Of a stretch of DNA of 40,000 nt, positions 10,573 to 20,387 are shown one piece after another (the stretch's first letter is position 1; every line of letters starts with the position of its first letter). The notes below the pieces were generated by a model. That model was not told where the DNA came from and ran no database searches. It worked only from the letters and a program-made list of their open reading frames with translations. Source of the DNA: Symbiodinium natans. Its lineage: Eukaryota > Sar > Dinophyceae > Suessiales > Symbiodiniaceae. The stretch is taken from positions 1 through 40,000 of the forward strand of contig CAJNDS010000105.1 in assembly GCA_905221605.1 (NCBI GenBank), written 5' to 3'. The position numbers were made by a program, and so were the translations under genes.

Positions 10573-11260
10573 TGGAACCTCCTGCTGTGTGAAAACCGCA
10601 TGGCCTGAACATGTCCGGGCGCAACCTTCCAAAGGCTGCTGCAAAAGGGTTTAGGGTGTGGGCTTTAGGGTTTAGGGTTTAGGGTTTAGGGTTATAGGCG
10701 TCCAACAATTTGATGTTTGACCCAAAAACATCACGTGTCGGAGCTCCAGATGCTGCGGAAGCCCGAAACCCCATAAGCCCGAACTACAAGGCTCCATGTA
10801 ACAATGTACCTGCATGCAAAGAAATCTACTTGGGCACCGAAACTACAAGATGGACACCAAATTAAAGGCCCAAGTATACAATTACCAACATAGCTACATG
10901 GACCCTTATAGGGAAGCCCTGAACTTTAAACCGCTCATAGCCGCGAAGGTCCTGCCGTCAGCAGTCTTCCGGGAGGCCAGGACGAGCACTGGCCTCAGAA
11001 CCTCTGCCTGGCCCCCTGTCGGGCCTTGTGGGGTGTGCCCGGCAATTTTCTGCGAGGTCAGTAGGGTTTGGGGTTAGGAAGGAAGTCGTGTAAGCCGTAA
11101 ACCATGGACTCTCCACCCTATCAACTAGCCCTAAACCCTGAAGTCTAATCTCTGAAGTCTAAACCTTCAACCTTGAACCACAGTCTTATGAATTGCGCTG
11201 TTTAGGGTTTAGGGTACCTCCCCCCTCCCCCTCCCTTTAAGACCAGTACCTTGCCATCCC

Positions 11261-11295
11261 CAAGCAGTTTTTGGCTGAAGCTCCTCAGCCATTCT
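11261..11295 (+). promoter_or_regulatory. Conserved upstream block resembling the dinoflagellate spliced leader
   Basis: The string AGCAGTTTTTGGCTGAAG followed by CTCCTCAGCC lies about 50-80 nt upstream of the ATG of B and recurs upstream of C (16446-16480). It shares TTTTGGCT and a terminal AAG with the 3' half of the dinoflagellate spliced leader, with an indel and mismatches. It could be a relic leader, a TTTT-box-type promoter motif, or simply duplicated 5' UTR. Confidence 0.35.
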
Positions 11296-11341
11296 TCATC
11301 CCTTTTGGGTTCATACCGAAAGTGTTCAACCTTTTGAAGTT

Positions 11342-12919
11342 ATGGCCCGGATTCTCCGGGCCCTGGTGGCAGCTACCATCTGGGCTGCTTGCCTGGGGGA
11401 TTACGTCGAAGGAGACTGCAAGGAAGCCGACCGCCAGGGCCTCTCTTTCATCCAGGCGAAGGCACTAGCACGTGACAGGGCCATCGCGAAGAAGGAGGTG
11501 GAGTACCATTGGTCTTCTGGTCGCGGCAACTTCCCCAACTATGGTGTGGCCAAAGACGCGGCACCTTTCGATCTCTCCGCTCGGTTCGCTTGGAGCTGGT
11601 CTCATCCGCTTGGAAGATTCCACACGCTGACGTACGGCACCGCCATCGACCACCTGAGCAATGTCTACCTTAGTGGAGCAGATGGAATCCGAAAGTTTGA
11701 TCCGAGTGGCAAACTGTTGTGGGAGTATGCGTCGCTGCCTGCCGAGATGATGGATGCCCCTTCCCTGTTCAACGGGACCATCTACGGAAGTGATACGGAA
11801 GGGAACGTGGTCGCCCTGAACATGGAAGATGGCAAGGTGGAGTGGAAGACCCATGTTTCCAATGCCATCTGCCAGGACAACGGTTTCACCATGGCCAAGG
11901 ACGGTGTGGTCCTTGCTGCCAGCGATTGTCGCGAGCCCTCTCCGCAAGGATCGGCCAATCAATTGATCAAGGCTCTGTGTGCCAGCACCGGCAAACTGCT
12001 CTGGACCCATGCGCCTGACACTCCCATTTGGAACTTCTTGCCACTTTTTGTAGACGAGGGCGACTTCGTGTTTCAGGACATGACTGGCAAGGCCTACCGA
12101 CTGCACCTGCACACCGGCAAAGTGATTTGGAAGAGCGGCGGCAAGGAAGGCACTTGGACAGATGGCGGTGCAGCAGTGGGCAATGGGATGCTTTTCGCCG
12201 TGAACAACAACCACAAGCCCCACTACACGCCCCCAGGTGCTCAGTATGCCAATGGCGAATACGTTCCTGGCACGCTGAGTGCATACAACCTCAGTACCGG
12301 CAAGCTGATGTGGAAAGAGGTGACTCCGCGACCACCCAACAATGCTCCTGCCGTGGGCAAGGTGAAGAATCTGCCTGGCATGTCCGTGGTCATGCCCCTG
12401 TGTCATCAAGGGCATAAAGGAGCATTCTGCGATGTGCATGTTTACAATGCAGACACTGGAGACTTGCGGTGGGTCTTCCATGGGCCAGCTCAGAGGGCAC
12501 GTTTGCAGGCAGGAGACCGTGAAGGGGTTGGTGACCGCCTGTTTCTCTTTTGCATTGGGATCTTAATGCTTTTCAGTTCAAGCATGGATGGTTGTCCTTA
12601 TTGAAACATCATGTAGGCTATAACCTTCCAGGGATTATGTAGTTTGGAAGTTTTAAGGAGCACGGGCATCCGCGCCATCTGCTTACCCAACGGCTGGAGC
12701 GCGCCCACCATCGATGCCGAGGGAACGGTCTTCGTCGGCCACGAAGATGGGAACTTCTACGCCCTGCGCGACATGGACGGCGATGGCACGATCTTTGGAC
12801 CTGACGAGGTGCAGCTTTATGATACCAAGGCCGCATTTTCAGGATCCTCTTCCCCGGCTGTTGCCCCAGGCATTCTGGCCATCGCTTCCTGCGACTCGCT
12901 CTTCATGTTCAAGACATGA
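11342..12919 (+). CDS. Secreted PQQ-type beta-propeller protein, paralogue B
   Basis: Exons 11342-12540 and 12658-12919 give 1461 nt, 486 aa. The architecture is the same as paralogue A: a signal peptide (MARILRALVAATIWAACLG), repeated TGKxxW propeller blades and a final exon with DMDGDGTIFGPDEVQLYDTK. It differs by a small insertion around HKPHYTPPGAQYANGEYVPG and by a distinct SPQGSANQLIKALCAST segment where A and C agree with each other. The intron is the shortest of the three shared introns (117 bp, GT donor, TTTTAAG acceptor, phase 2). Without splicing the frame runs to a stop at 12602-12604. The upstream block at 11261-11295 is conserved with C. The ligand is unknown. Confidence 0.85.
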
Positions 12920-13815
12920 TAGAGCTGCGGTCACCTGCTACCTTCATGCCGACAAGTGAGTGTCAAACATGCGGCCGAGTGTGCTGACTTCATTGGGGAG
13001 CGCAAGTGGTGCCTGCCTGACACATCCATGACTCGCTAACTGTTCGGAGATGTATTGGGCACTTGCTTTGCCGGGCTCAGCACTGCTCCTGTAGTTGCTG
13101 TTTAATTCACAGCCCATGACTCCAAAAGCTAAGGCCCAGCAAGCTCTGTACACGATTACGTCAAGCCTATTTGTGCAAGTCTAGTGTATGTATGTGTGTA
13201 TATATATGTATGTAATCGTTGGATGCATAGGGTTCTTTTTGCCGGTCTTTCTGAGTTGAGGGCTGAGGGTTTGTATGTTTGGGAGCTGTCATTTCAACAT
13301 AGGGCCTGTGCCTTTAATTGACTGGGTTGTGTTTAAGGATCTGTTTCGCTACCTACATGAGCTATTATACCTTATAACCCCTTCAAATTGCCCTTAAACG
13401 GGTGGTTAGGGGATTATCAGGCCTAGTAGCCCATGCTTGTACTTCTCCCTGAACTCCGGAACCGCGAAATCCCCTGAGCGCCTCCAAACGCTAGATCACT
13501 CAAACCCTCGACTCAACAGCCGAAACAGGCCAGTGCTGGGATCAGCAGAGCCCTAGCCATAAACCCTATCGGGGGGGGGGGGGGGGGGGTGGGGGGGGGT
13601 GGGTGTTGAGTTGTTTTCTCCGGCGTGCAGCTTTGCGTTTCAGCCCTGAGGCGGTACAAGCGCTAGCAAAAGATGCCATGGACAACTGGCACTCAGTACC
13701 GGGGGCCTTGGGGGCCAGAAGGGATCTTACTCCGCAAAGTTTAGGTTTTAGGGCCAAGAAGTCCCACAACCCAACCTCCCTAGAACCTCCCTTATCCCCC
13801 AAAAACCCTCAGAAC

Positions 13816-13883
13816 AAGGACCCAGAGTAGGCCCTTATTCCCTTTCTGGGGCTTTGGGTTTACTTGTAAACTTGGGTCTAGAT
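13816..13883. mobile_element. Family G element, short form
   Basis: AAGGACCCAGAGTAGGCCC on the left and AACTTGGGTCTAG on the right match family G termini, but the middle is about 40 bp shorter than in the other copies. Confidence 0.5.
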
Positions 13884-14005
13884 AAAGCCACTGAATCTGC
13901 TTCCAGTCATGTCAGCAGGCGCTTGCCCCCCAAACAGCCCAGATGAACCCTCTTAAAAAAATTGGTTTACTGTTCCATATGCCCTAAGGCCCTAATTCAT
14001 CCCAA

Positions 14006-14207
14006 TAGTAGAGTGGGTAGCCTTTAACCTTTTTTCTTTATCATAGTGGGGTAACATTTTACATTTTTAAGGGTACTTAAACTCAATAAGAATAAAATTT
14101 TTAAATTTGTATTCCCATCCCAACTACAAACCAGTTTTGGGGGTAGTAGAATCCCCTTGTCATCCCAAAGGTTAACCTTTCATGCCCCCAGGTTGCTGGA
14201 CAACTAG
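14006..14207. mobile_element. Family C element interrupted by a family D element
   Basis: Left TAGTAGAGTGGGTAGCC and right TTGCTGGACAACTAG match family C at 18845-18944. It is 202 bp instead of about 100 because a family D copy sits inside it. Confidence 0.75.
14036..14134. mobile_element. Family D element nested in family C, TTTT duplication
   Basis: Body CTTTATCATAGTGGGG to CCCAACTACAAACCAG, flanked by TTTT at 14032-14035 and 14135-14138. Removing the element and one TTTT rebuilds the family C sequence AACCTTTTTTGGGGGTAGTA. Confidence 0.8.
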
Positions 14208-14376
14208 GCCATCGGCTCCATAGGGTTCAGGGTTTAGGGTTTAGGGTTTAGGGTTTAGGGCTTAGGGTTTAGGGTTTAGGGTTTAGGGCCCTACGCAACG
14301 AAAAGCGATCCTCAAGCCGACTACGTGGACCCAGGCACAGGGGGGCAAGACGGCGCATGGCCCCGTCACGTCCCGA

Positions 14377-14518
14377 GTTTAGGGTTTGGGGTTTAGGGCT
14401 TGGGGTTTGGGGTTTAGGGTTTGGGGTTTAGGGTTTAGGGTTTGGGGTTTAGGGTTTAGGGTTTGGGGCTTGGGGCTTGGGGTTTAGGGTTTAGGGTTTG
14501 GGGTTTTAGGGTTTAGGG
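14377..14518. repeat. Mixed TTTAGGG/TTTGGGG array
   Basis: TTTAGGG units interleaved with TTTGGGG and CTTGGGG variants over about 140 bp. Confidence 0.9.
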
Positions 14519-14720
14519 GGACCCATACTTGGTCGCCCAGCTTCTTGGTTCTGAATTCCCAATATACAGTAACGGCACCCTGCTTATCATATGCTACTAA
14601 GCACATAATTTCACATACTGTCCCTTTCTATAAGAATACTAATATGCGCAAGTATAAGTAGAATCTTCCAGAGCAAACGGCTCTGAAACACACAGGCCCC
14701 CACAACAATACACGGGATTC

Positions 14721-14834
14721 CACCCGGGGGACCACATGAACCCTAAAAATTGGGGTCATATACCCTCTACTACTATAACTCCTCTTCAGGTATGTGAACC
14801 ATAAACCCTTTTAGAGTTCATGCGGTCCCCTATA
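14721..14834. mobile_element. Family A element, intergenic copy 1
   Basis: GGGGGACCACATGAACCC and GAGTTCATGCGGTCCCC are inverted. The interior GGGGTCATATACCC matches the coding-region copy at 4228. The outermost CTT/AAG ends are degraded. Confidence 0.65.
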
Positions 14835-14953
14835 GGCAAAAGGAGGGTTCTGCAGCTCCAGGGCGCCTTGTCCACTCCCAAGAGGATCCCGTGATCCAAA
14901 GCGCTTTTTCAAGCTCCGGAAAGCCCCACACCCTTGGAAACCTATACCCGAAC

Positions 14954-15064
14954 CTTGAGGGGGCCAAATGAACTCTAAAATTGGGGTCATATACCCTCTA
15001 CTACTATAATTCTTATCAAGATGTATGAACCATAAACCCTTTTAGGGCTCATTTCGTCCCCAAG
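14954..15064. mobile_element. Family A element, intergenic copy 2
   Basis: Body CTTGAGGGGGCCAAATGAAC to CTCATTTCGTCCCCAAG. Flanks GAAC (14950-14953) and GAAT (15065-15068) form a 3/4 target duplication much like the peptidase insertion. Confidence 0.75.
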
Positions 15065-16445
15065 GAATGTCAAGCCCAACGCCTTGTAGGGCCCCTCCCT
15101 GTAAGGCCTTACGACTCTTAGTAGCTAATGATTGGGGTTTAGGGTTTAGGGTTTTAGGGTTTAGGGTTATTAGTCTGATAGATGATGTTCATCCCCCAAT
15201 AGAGTTAAGCATGGTGTTGGGGCCCGAAAACAGTAGCTGTTCTGGGGATCCAGGTAGGGTTTAGGGTCTAGGGTTTAGGGTTTAGGGTTTAGGGTTTAGG
15301 GTTTAGGGTTTGGGGTTTATGGTTTTAGGGTTTGGGGTTTGGGGTTTAGGGTTTAGGGTTAGGGTGTTAGGGTTTAGGGTCGCCAACGTTCGCGCTTTTC
15401 ATGGCTTCACGGGGCCTGTCACCTGTTTTCTATTCTAGATGCTGAGCTCGTTTTGGGGTTTAGGGTTGAAGGTTCCTCCTTCCTACCCCACCCCAAGAGG
15501 CATCAGGGGGTGCTGTTATTATTGTTATTTAAGGTTTCTTAAGAGTGTGCTACCAGTAGGGGGCGGGGGTCTGAAAGCCCACGCCCCCAACCCTAAGCCG
15601 CTCACAACTGCTGACCTGGACTTGCGGCCCAATCTGGTTCTCTGGGCTGTATACGGCTTGGACGCTCAGTGTTTACGTTTAAGGTCTTTTAAGCTCTCCG
15701 ACGTTCCTAAGTGTTGAAAGGTCAAGACTTGCCGTACGAAAACTTGGCAGAGCAGTGCTGATTGTTGGGAGACATTGCAGTTGCACCGCCCTACAAGCGA
15801 GGCTGGGACGGCTGCAATCGTGGTACTGCGAGCTCAGAGATCGCAACTTCATGGCGAGGCGTCCACGCCGAAGCCAGGTGCTTACAAGAGTCGCAAGCGC
15901 TCAAGCCTCAAACTCTTCACACACGACTACTATAGGACCCTATGCCGCAGAGCCCGAACGGTTCCTGACCATGCCTAGGCTATATTCATGGCTTCTGCGT
16001 GCGAGTGCGTGTATTCGTGTGCGTTCATGTGCCCACGCGTGTGTTGTGTGTGCGTACCTGTGAGTGCGCGGATGCGTTCTCGCGTGTTTCTTTGCAACCG
16101 AATTTTGTGGAGCTTGGGCAACAGATTGGCAATTAAGGTCCCGGCGTGCCCTGAACTGCAGCTGGAAAACAGAAGAATAGCAAAGCCCATGCACAGATCG
16201 TCGTTTGGAGCAACATGTGCATGATCACTTAACCCTGTCGGGGGTCAGCAAGTATGGAAGAAAGAAATTAAGTTGGTGTGTCTGTCGATGTGTCTGTCGG
16301 TGTGTCTGTCTCTGTCTCTGTGTGTGAACGTGAGTGCGTGTGGGTGTGTGGGATTCGCGTGTATGTGCATGAGACGGTTGGGGCGGTCTCGAAGTTAACC
16401 CTACAGCATTTTCCCCCCGCTCGGATGTGTATGTTCCCAACCTCC

Positions 16446-16480
16446 CCGCAGTTTTTGGCTGGAGCCCTTCAGCCACTCCT
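16446..16480 (+). promoter_or_regulatory. Conserved upstream block of paralogue C
   Basis: GCAGTTTTTGGCTGGAGCCC followed by TTCAGCCA is nearly the same as the block upstream of B (11261-11295) and lies a similar distance before the ATG. Conservation shows it belongs to the duplicated unit; its role is not shown. Confidence 0.35.
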
Positions 16481-16526
16481 CCTCGCTCTTTTGTTCGTAC
16501 CCACAGCGAAAAGGTTTTTAAACGAC

Positions 16527-18740
16527 ATGGCCCGGATTTTCCGGGCCCTGGTGGCAGCTGCCTTCTGGGCTGCTGGCAGGGGGGATGCCGTGGAAGGAGA
16601 CTGCAAGGAAGCTTATACTTAGCCAACAGATGAACTTTAAACCTTTTGGGTTTCCTTATGTAGTAGGAAGAGTATCCCTAAACCCTAAACCCTAAACCCC
16701 AAACCCCAAACCCTAAACCGTTTCCCCGTGGTTATTGGAGAAGCAAGGATGACCACCCAGGCCTCGCCTTCATCCAGGCGAAGGCACTAGCACGGGACAG
16801 CGCCAGCGCGACGTGGCAGCCCAGTGATACCCTTTGCCCTTTTTTGCGTTCTGGTTTAGGGTTTAGGGTTTAGGGTTTAGGGTTTAGGGTTTAGGGTAAC
16901 CAACCAAAAAAGCCTGGTTATAATATGGTTACTGGGCTACTAAGGCGAAGAAGGAGGTTGAGTACCACTGGTCTTCGGGTCGCGGCAACTTCCCCAACTA
17001 TGGTGTGGCCAAGGACACGGCACCGTTCGACCTCCCCTCGCGGTTCGCCTGGCACTGGTCTCATCCCCTTGGAAGGTTCCACACCCTGACGTACGGCACC
17101 GCCATCGACCACCTGAAGAACGTCTACCTTGGTGGAGAAGATGGAGTCCGAAAGTTTGATGAGAGTGGGAAACTTTTGTGGGAGTACTCGTCGCATCCTG
17201 CCGAGATGATGGATTCTCCCTCCCTGTTCAACGGGACGGTCTACGCAAGTGATACGGAAGGGAACGTGGTCGCCCTGAGCATGGAAGATGGCAAGGTGGA
17301 GTGGAAGACCCATGTTTCCAATGCCATCTGCCAGGACAACGGCTTCACCATGGCCAAGGACGGTGTGGTCCTTGCAGCCAGCGATTGCCGCGAGCCCTCC
17401 CCCAACGGAGAGTCCAACCATTTGGTCAAGGCCCTGAACGCCAGCACCGGCAAACAGCTCTGGACCTATGCACCTGACACCGCCATTTGGAACTTCCTGC
17501 CTCTTTTTGTAGACGAGGGCGACTTCGTGTTTCAAGACATGACCGGCAAGGCCTACCGACTGGACCTGCGCACCGGCAAAGTGATTTGGAAGAGCGGCGG
17601 CAAGGTAGGCACTTGGACAGATGGCAGCGCGGCGGTGGGCAATGGGATGGTTCCTTGGGACTAAATGAACCCTAGAAGGGTTTATGGTTCATATACCTTA
17701 ATAGGAATTTATAGCAGTCAGAGTATATGACCCCCCCCCCCCAATTTTAGGGTCCGTTTCGTCCCCAAAGGTGTTTGCAGTGAACAACAACCACGCACCC
17801 CCCAATGCCTTCGCCAGCGAGTTCAGTCCTGGCACGCTGAGTGCATACAACCTCAGTACGGGCAAGCTGATCTGGAAAGAGGTGACTCCGCGACCACCCA
17901 ACAATGCTCCTGCCGTGGGCAAGGTGAAGAATCTGCCGGGCGTTTCCGTGGTCATGCCCCTGTGTCAGCAAGTGCATCTTAGTAGCTGAGTGAGCACACT
18001 TTACACTTTTTGGGATACTACAATCCCCTATAGAACTGACAGTGTACCTCGTTTTTTTTTTTTTTGGGGGGGGGGCTCATGAACTCAGCAACCAAGGCAC
18101 CAGGGAGCTTTCTGCGACATCCATGTTTACGACGCAGACACCGGAGACATGCGCTGGGTCTTCCATGGCCCGGCACAGAAGGAGATCTTGCAGGCCGGAG
18201 ACCTCGAAGGCGTAGCAACCCGCAAGCTCCTTGCTTTAACATGCCCAGCTTTCATAGAATTGGGACGAAATTGCCGTTTTATGGCCTCCTGCTTTTCTAA
18301 GCGCTGAATGTGAACCTTCTTGCAGCATGAACGTGGACCGTAAACCTTCCGGGGATCATGTTGTCTAGCAGACTTAAGGAGCTTGGGCATCCGTGATACG
18401 TGCCTGCCCAACGGCTGGAGCGCGCCCACCATCGATGCCGAGGGAACGGTCTTCGTCGGCCACGAAGATGGAAACTTCTACGCCCTCCGTGACGTGGATG
18501 GCGACGGCACGATCTTTGGACCAGACGAGGTGCAGCTTTATGATACCAAGGCAGCGTTCCTTGGTCATAGTTGGGTAACATTTTAAAACTTTAAGGGTAC
18601 TTAAACCCAACAAGGAATAGGAATTTGAGTTTTTAAGACTATCCCAACCATGAACTAGGTTCTCTGGATCCTCTTCCCCAGCCGTTGCCCCCGGCATGCT
18701 GGCAATCGCTTCCTGCGATTCGCTCTTCGTGTTCAAGTAA
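16527..18740 (+). CDS. Secreted PQQ-type beta-propeller protein, paralogue C, 7 exons
   Basis: Proposed exons are 16527-16610, 16748-16807, 16945-17649, 17771-17973, 18097-18225, 18379-18555 and 18659-18740. They sum to 1440 nt, 479 aa, in frame throughout and colinear with A and B. It has the same signal peptide, TGKxxW blades and C-terminal DGDGTIFGPDE exon; the protein ends FVFK. Five of its six introns are absent from A and B; only intron 5 is shared. Donors are GC (intron 1, or GA), GC (2), GT (3), GC (4), GC (5) and GT (6); every acceptor is AAG or TAG before exon G. Several introns carry in-frame stops, so the gene works only if spliced. A pseudogene would be unlikely to keep six mutually compensating boundaries, so I treat it as functional. 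Confidence 0.82.
16611..16747 (+). mobile_element. Paralogue C intron 1 (C-specific, contains telomeric repeats)
   Basis: 137 bp if the donor is GC at 16611. An alternative GA donor at 16608 gives 140 bp with flanking GAAG/GATG duplications and element termini CTTATAC...AGCAAG. Both options keep the frame (479 or 478 aa). The interior holds a CCCTAAA array. It is absent from A and B at the same codon position. Confidence 0.65.
16808..16944 (+). mobile_element. Paralogue C intron 2: family F element carrying a TTTAGGG array
   Basis: The target duplication GCGA is perfect (16808-16811 and 16945-16948). The element 16812-16944 has termini CGTGGCAGCCCAGTG and ACTGGGCTACTAAG and matches the family F copy at 23747-23858. 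Its centre is a run of about six TTTAGGG units. Splicing from GC to AAG restores GCC-AGC-GCG-AAG-AAG as in A. Confidence 0.82.
17650..17770 (+). mobile_element. Paralogue C intron 3: family A element
   Basis: 121 bp, GT donor, AAAG acceptor. Body CTTGGGACTAAATGAACCC to GTTTCGTCCCCAAAG, the same family as 4228-4340. Flanks are GTTC and GTGT, so the target duplication is decayed or partial. The join ATG-GTG-TTT-GCA matches MVFAV in A. It contains an in-frame TAA when unspliced. Confidence 0.8.
17974..18096 (+). mobile_element. Paralogue C intron 4: family B element
   Basis: 123 bp, GC donor, AAG acceptor. Flanks GCAT (17974) and GCAC (18097) form a 3/4 target duplication. Termini CTTAGTAGCTGAG and CTCAGCAACCAAG are inverted repeats shared with the copy at 38476-38582. 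A T-run and G-run sit near the right end. Joining gives CAA-GTG-CAC-CAG-GGA, colinear with QQVQQGA of A. Confidence 0.8.
18556..18658 (+). mobile_element. Paralogue C intron 6: family D element with GTTC duplication
   Basis: 103 bp, GT donor, TAG acceptor. GTTC is perfect on both sides (18556-18559, 18659-18662). Termini CTTGGTCATAGTTGGG and CCCAACCATGAACTAG are inverted. A second copy is nested at 14036-14134. Excision restores GCG-TTC-TCT-GGA, matching AAFSGSS of B. Confidence 0.85.
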
Positions 18741-18844
18741 AGAGTGCCGAAACGTGAGTGTCAAAAATGCGCCCGAGTGCTTCAAGGGAAATTTGAGGAA
18801 CCTATGCTCGCATGTGGCTGTGGCACGGGATGTGTTAAAAGACC

Positions 18845-18944
18845 TAGTAGTAGAGTAGGCAACATTGAACCTTTTTGGGGTAGTATAATCCCCTTATACT
18901 CCAAAAGGTTAACCTGTGATTCCCCCAGGTTACTGGACAACTAG
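18845..18944. mobile_element. Family C element downstream of paralogue C, GACC duplication
   Basis: The body begins TAGTAGTAGAGTAGG and ends TTACTGGACAACTAG, flanked by perfect GACC on both sides (18841-18844, 18945-18948). It lies in probable 3' flanking DNA, so it is not splice-selected. The interior carries GGGGTAGTATAATCCCC. Confidence 0.75.
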
Positions 18945-20220
18945 GACCCTAAACTTAAAACCCTAAACCCGAAACCCTAAACCCGAAGCCCTAAGCCCTG
19001 TCCAGTCATGAAGATCCTCTTCCGCCTGCCCAGGTCAGGATGAGATGCGGACGCCCATGCTGAGTGGCGCATGCTCTAGGATAGACCCGAAGACGGGCCC
19101 TGTATAGGCTTACGTATGGGGTTTAGGATTTAGGGTTTAGGGTTTAGGGTTGTGGGGGTTCCCCATGCCCACAAGCATCGCAGAATCCTGCTCCAAGGGA
19201 CCCTCAGCAAAAAGAACCCTGACTTTTGGAAACTAACCACTGCCCTAAACCTCGTAACCCCGGGCCTGAACCCTAAACCCTAAACCCGACAACCTTACAC
19301 CCTAAACAATAAACCCTAAACCGTGTAAACCAGAAGGTGGGGCTGCATGCTTCAGGGAGATATAGTGCACAACAAGCGGCACCAGTTTTGGGTTCTAGAG
19401 CTCTAGGGTTTGGATCTTTCAGAAAAGAGCTTAAGGCTTATTTGTGTGTAGGGACTATAGGCAGGTTTGGCCTTAAGTTTCAAGGCTAGGATTTTTTATT
19501 TGCTTCAGGGTTTAGGGTTCTAGGGTTTGGGGTTTTAGGGATCCCTAATCCCTAAACCCTAAACCCTAAACCCCAAACCCTAAACCCTAAACCCTAAACC
19601 CTACACCCTGGTTGAGTGTGTGGAGCTGTCTCCGGTGGCCCACGACCCATGCGCGCGCACAAACCATGCTGGTGCAAAGCATACTTATGGAGGGACCATG
19701 GGGGGATGCTATTTTTGCCGACCCTTTTTGGCAGGCCCGTGGATTTGAACTTCAAGATTCCAGCTAGATGGTTTTAGAGTTTTCCTCGTATCAACGACAT
19801 ATCCAAATCAATTGGCAATGACGGTCGGATGATAATAATTACAACTTTGAAGGTCAAGCATTTTACAGAAATGCGGCAAACATGTATGTTCTTTTCACTT
19901 CACAAATCCATGTAGCGTTCGTACAAATAATGACTGACAATTACGATGTCACATTTTATTCATGTTTCTTACCAATATGTTTCGTCAATCATACATAACT
20001 TGTTCATCTCCAGCTGGTGAACTTTTCACAGGTCAACGTGATGTATTTTGACAGCAAGAATGTCCAACAAATGGTTCAACACTCATACACCAAGCAGCCA
20101 TGCCACATACTAATGCCAAGAGCCGCAGCAAGCGCCAACGTTGATTTGCCTGGCTTTGCAAATCTTGTGCCAATCATACGTGTGCATGTGTATGTCTATG
20201 TATTTATCTATACATGTGCA

Positions 20221-20387
20221 TATTCTATCTATATATATTCTATATATATATTCTATATATATATATTCTATATATATATATATTCTATATATATATTCTA
20301 TATATATATATATATATTCTATATATATATATATATTCTATATATATATATTCTATATATATATATATTCTATATATAGACAACCTA
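20221..20387. repeat. TATATATTC-type microsatellite
   Basis: Alternating (TA)n blocks of varying length separated by TTC, about 165 bp. The tyrosine/isoleucine-rich open frames over it are artefacts. Confidence 0.95.

Larger units (their letters stand above)
9236..11341. other. Intergenic repeat region, paralogue A to B
   Basis: Includes a C homopolymer of about 18 at 9403-9420, a diverged family E copy at 9540-9655, an AT tract at about 9840-9916, and TATAGGGTT/TTTAGGG variant arrays at about 10470-10572. No supported gene. Confidence 0.6.
12920..16526. other. Intergenic repeat region, paralogue B to C
   Basis: Holds a G homopolymer at 13571-13600, a nested C/D element pair, two family A copies, telomeric arrays at about 14226-14289, 14377-14518 and 15255-15380, and a TGTGTG/TCTGTC-rich tract at 16270-16350. 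No gene recognised. Confidence 0.6.

Noticed and set aside
16270-16350. Possible CRISPR-like or structured array in the TGTCTG/TCGGTGTG tract
   Set aside because: It is a simple dinucleotide-like microsatellite without spacer organisation, in a eukaryotic context.
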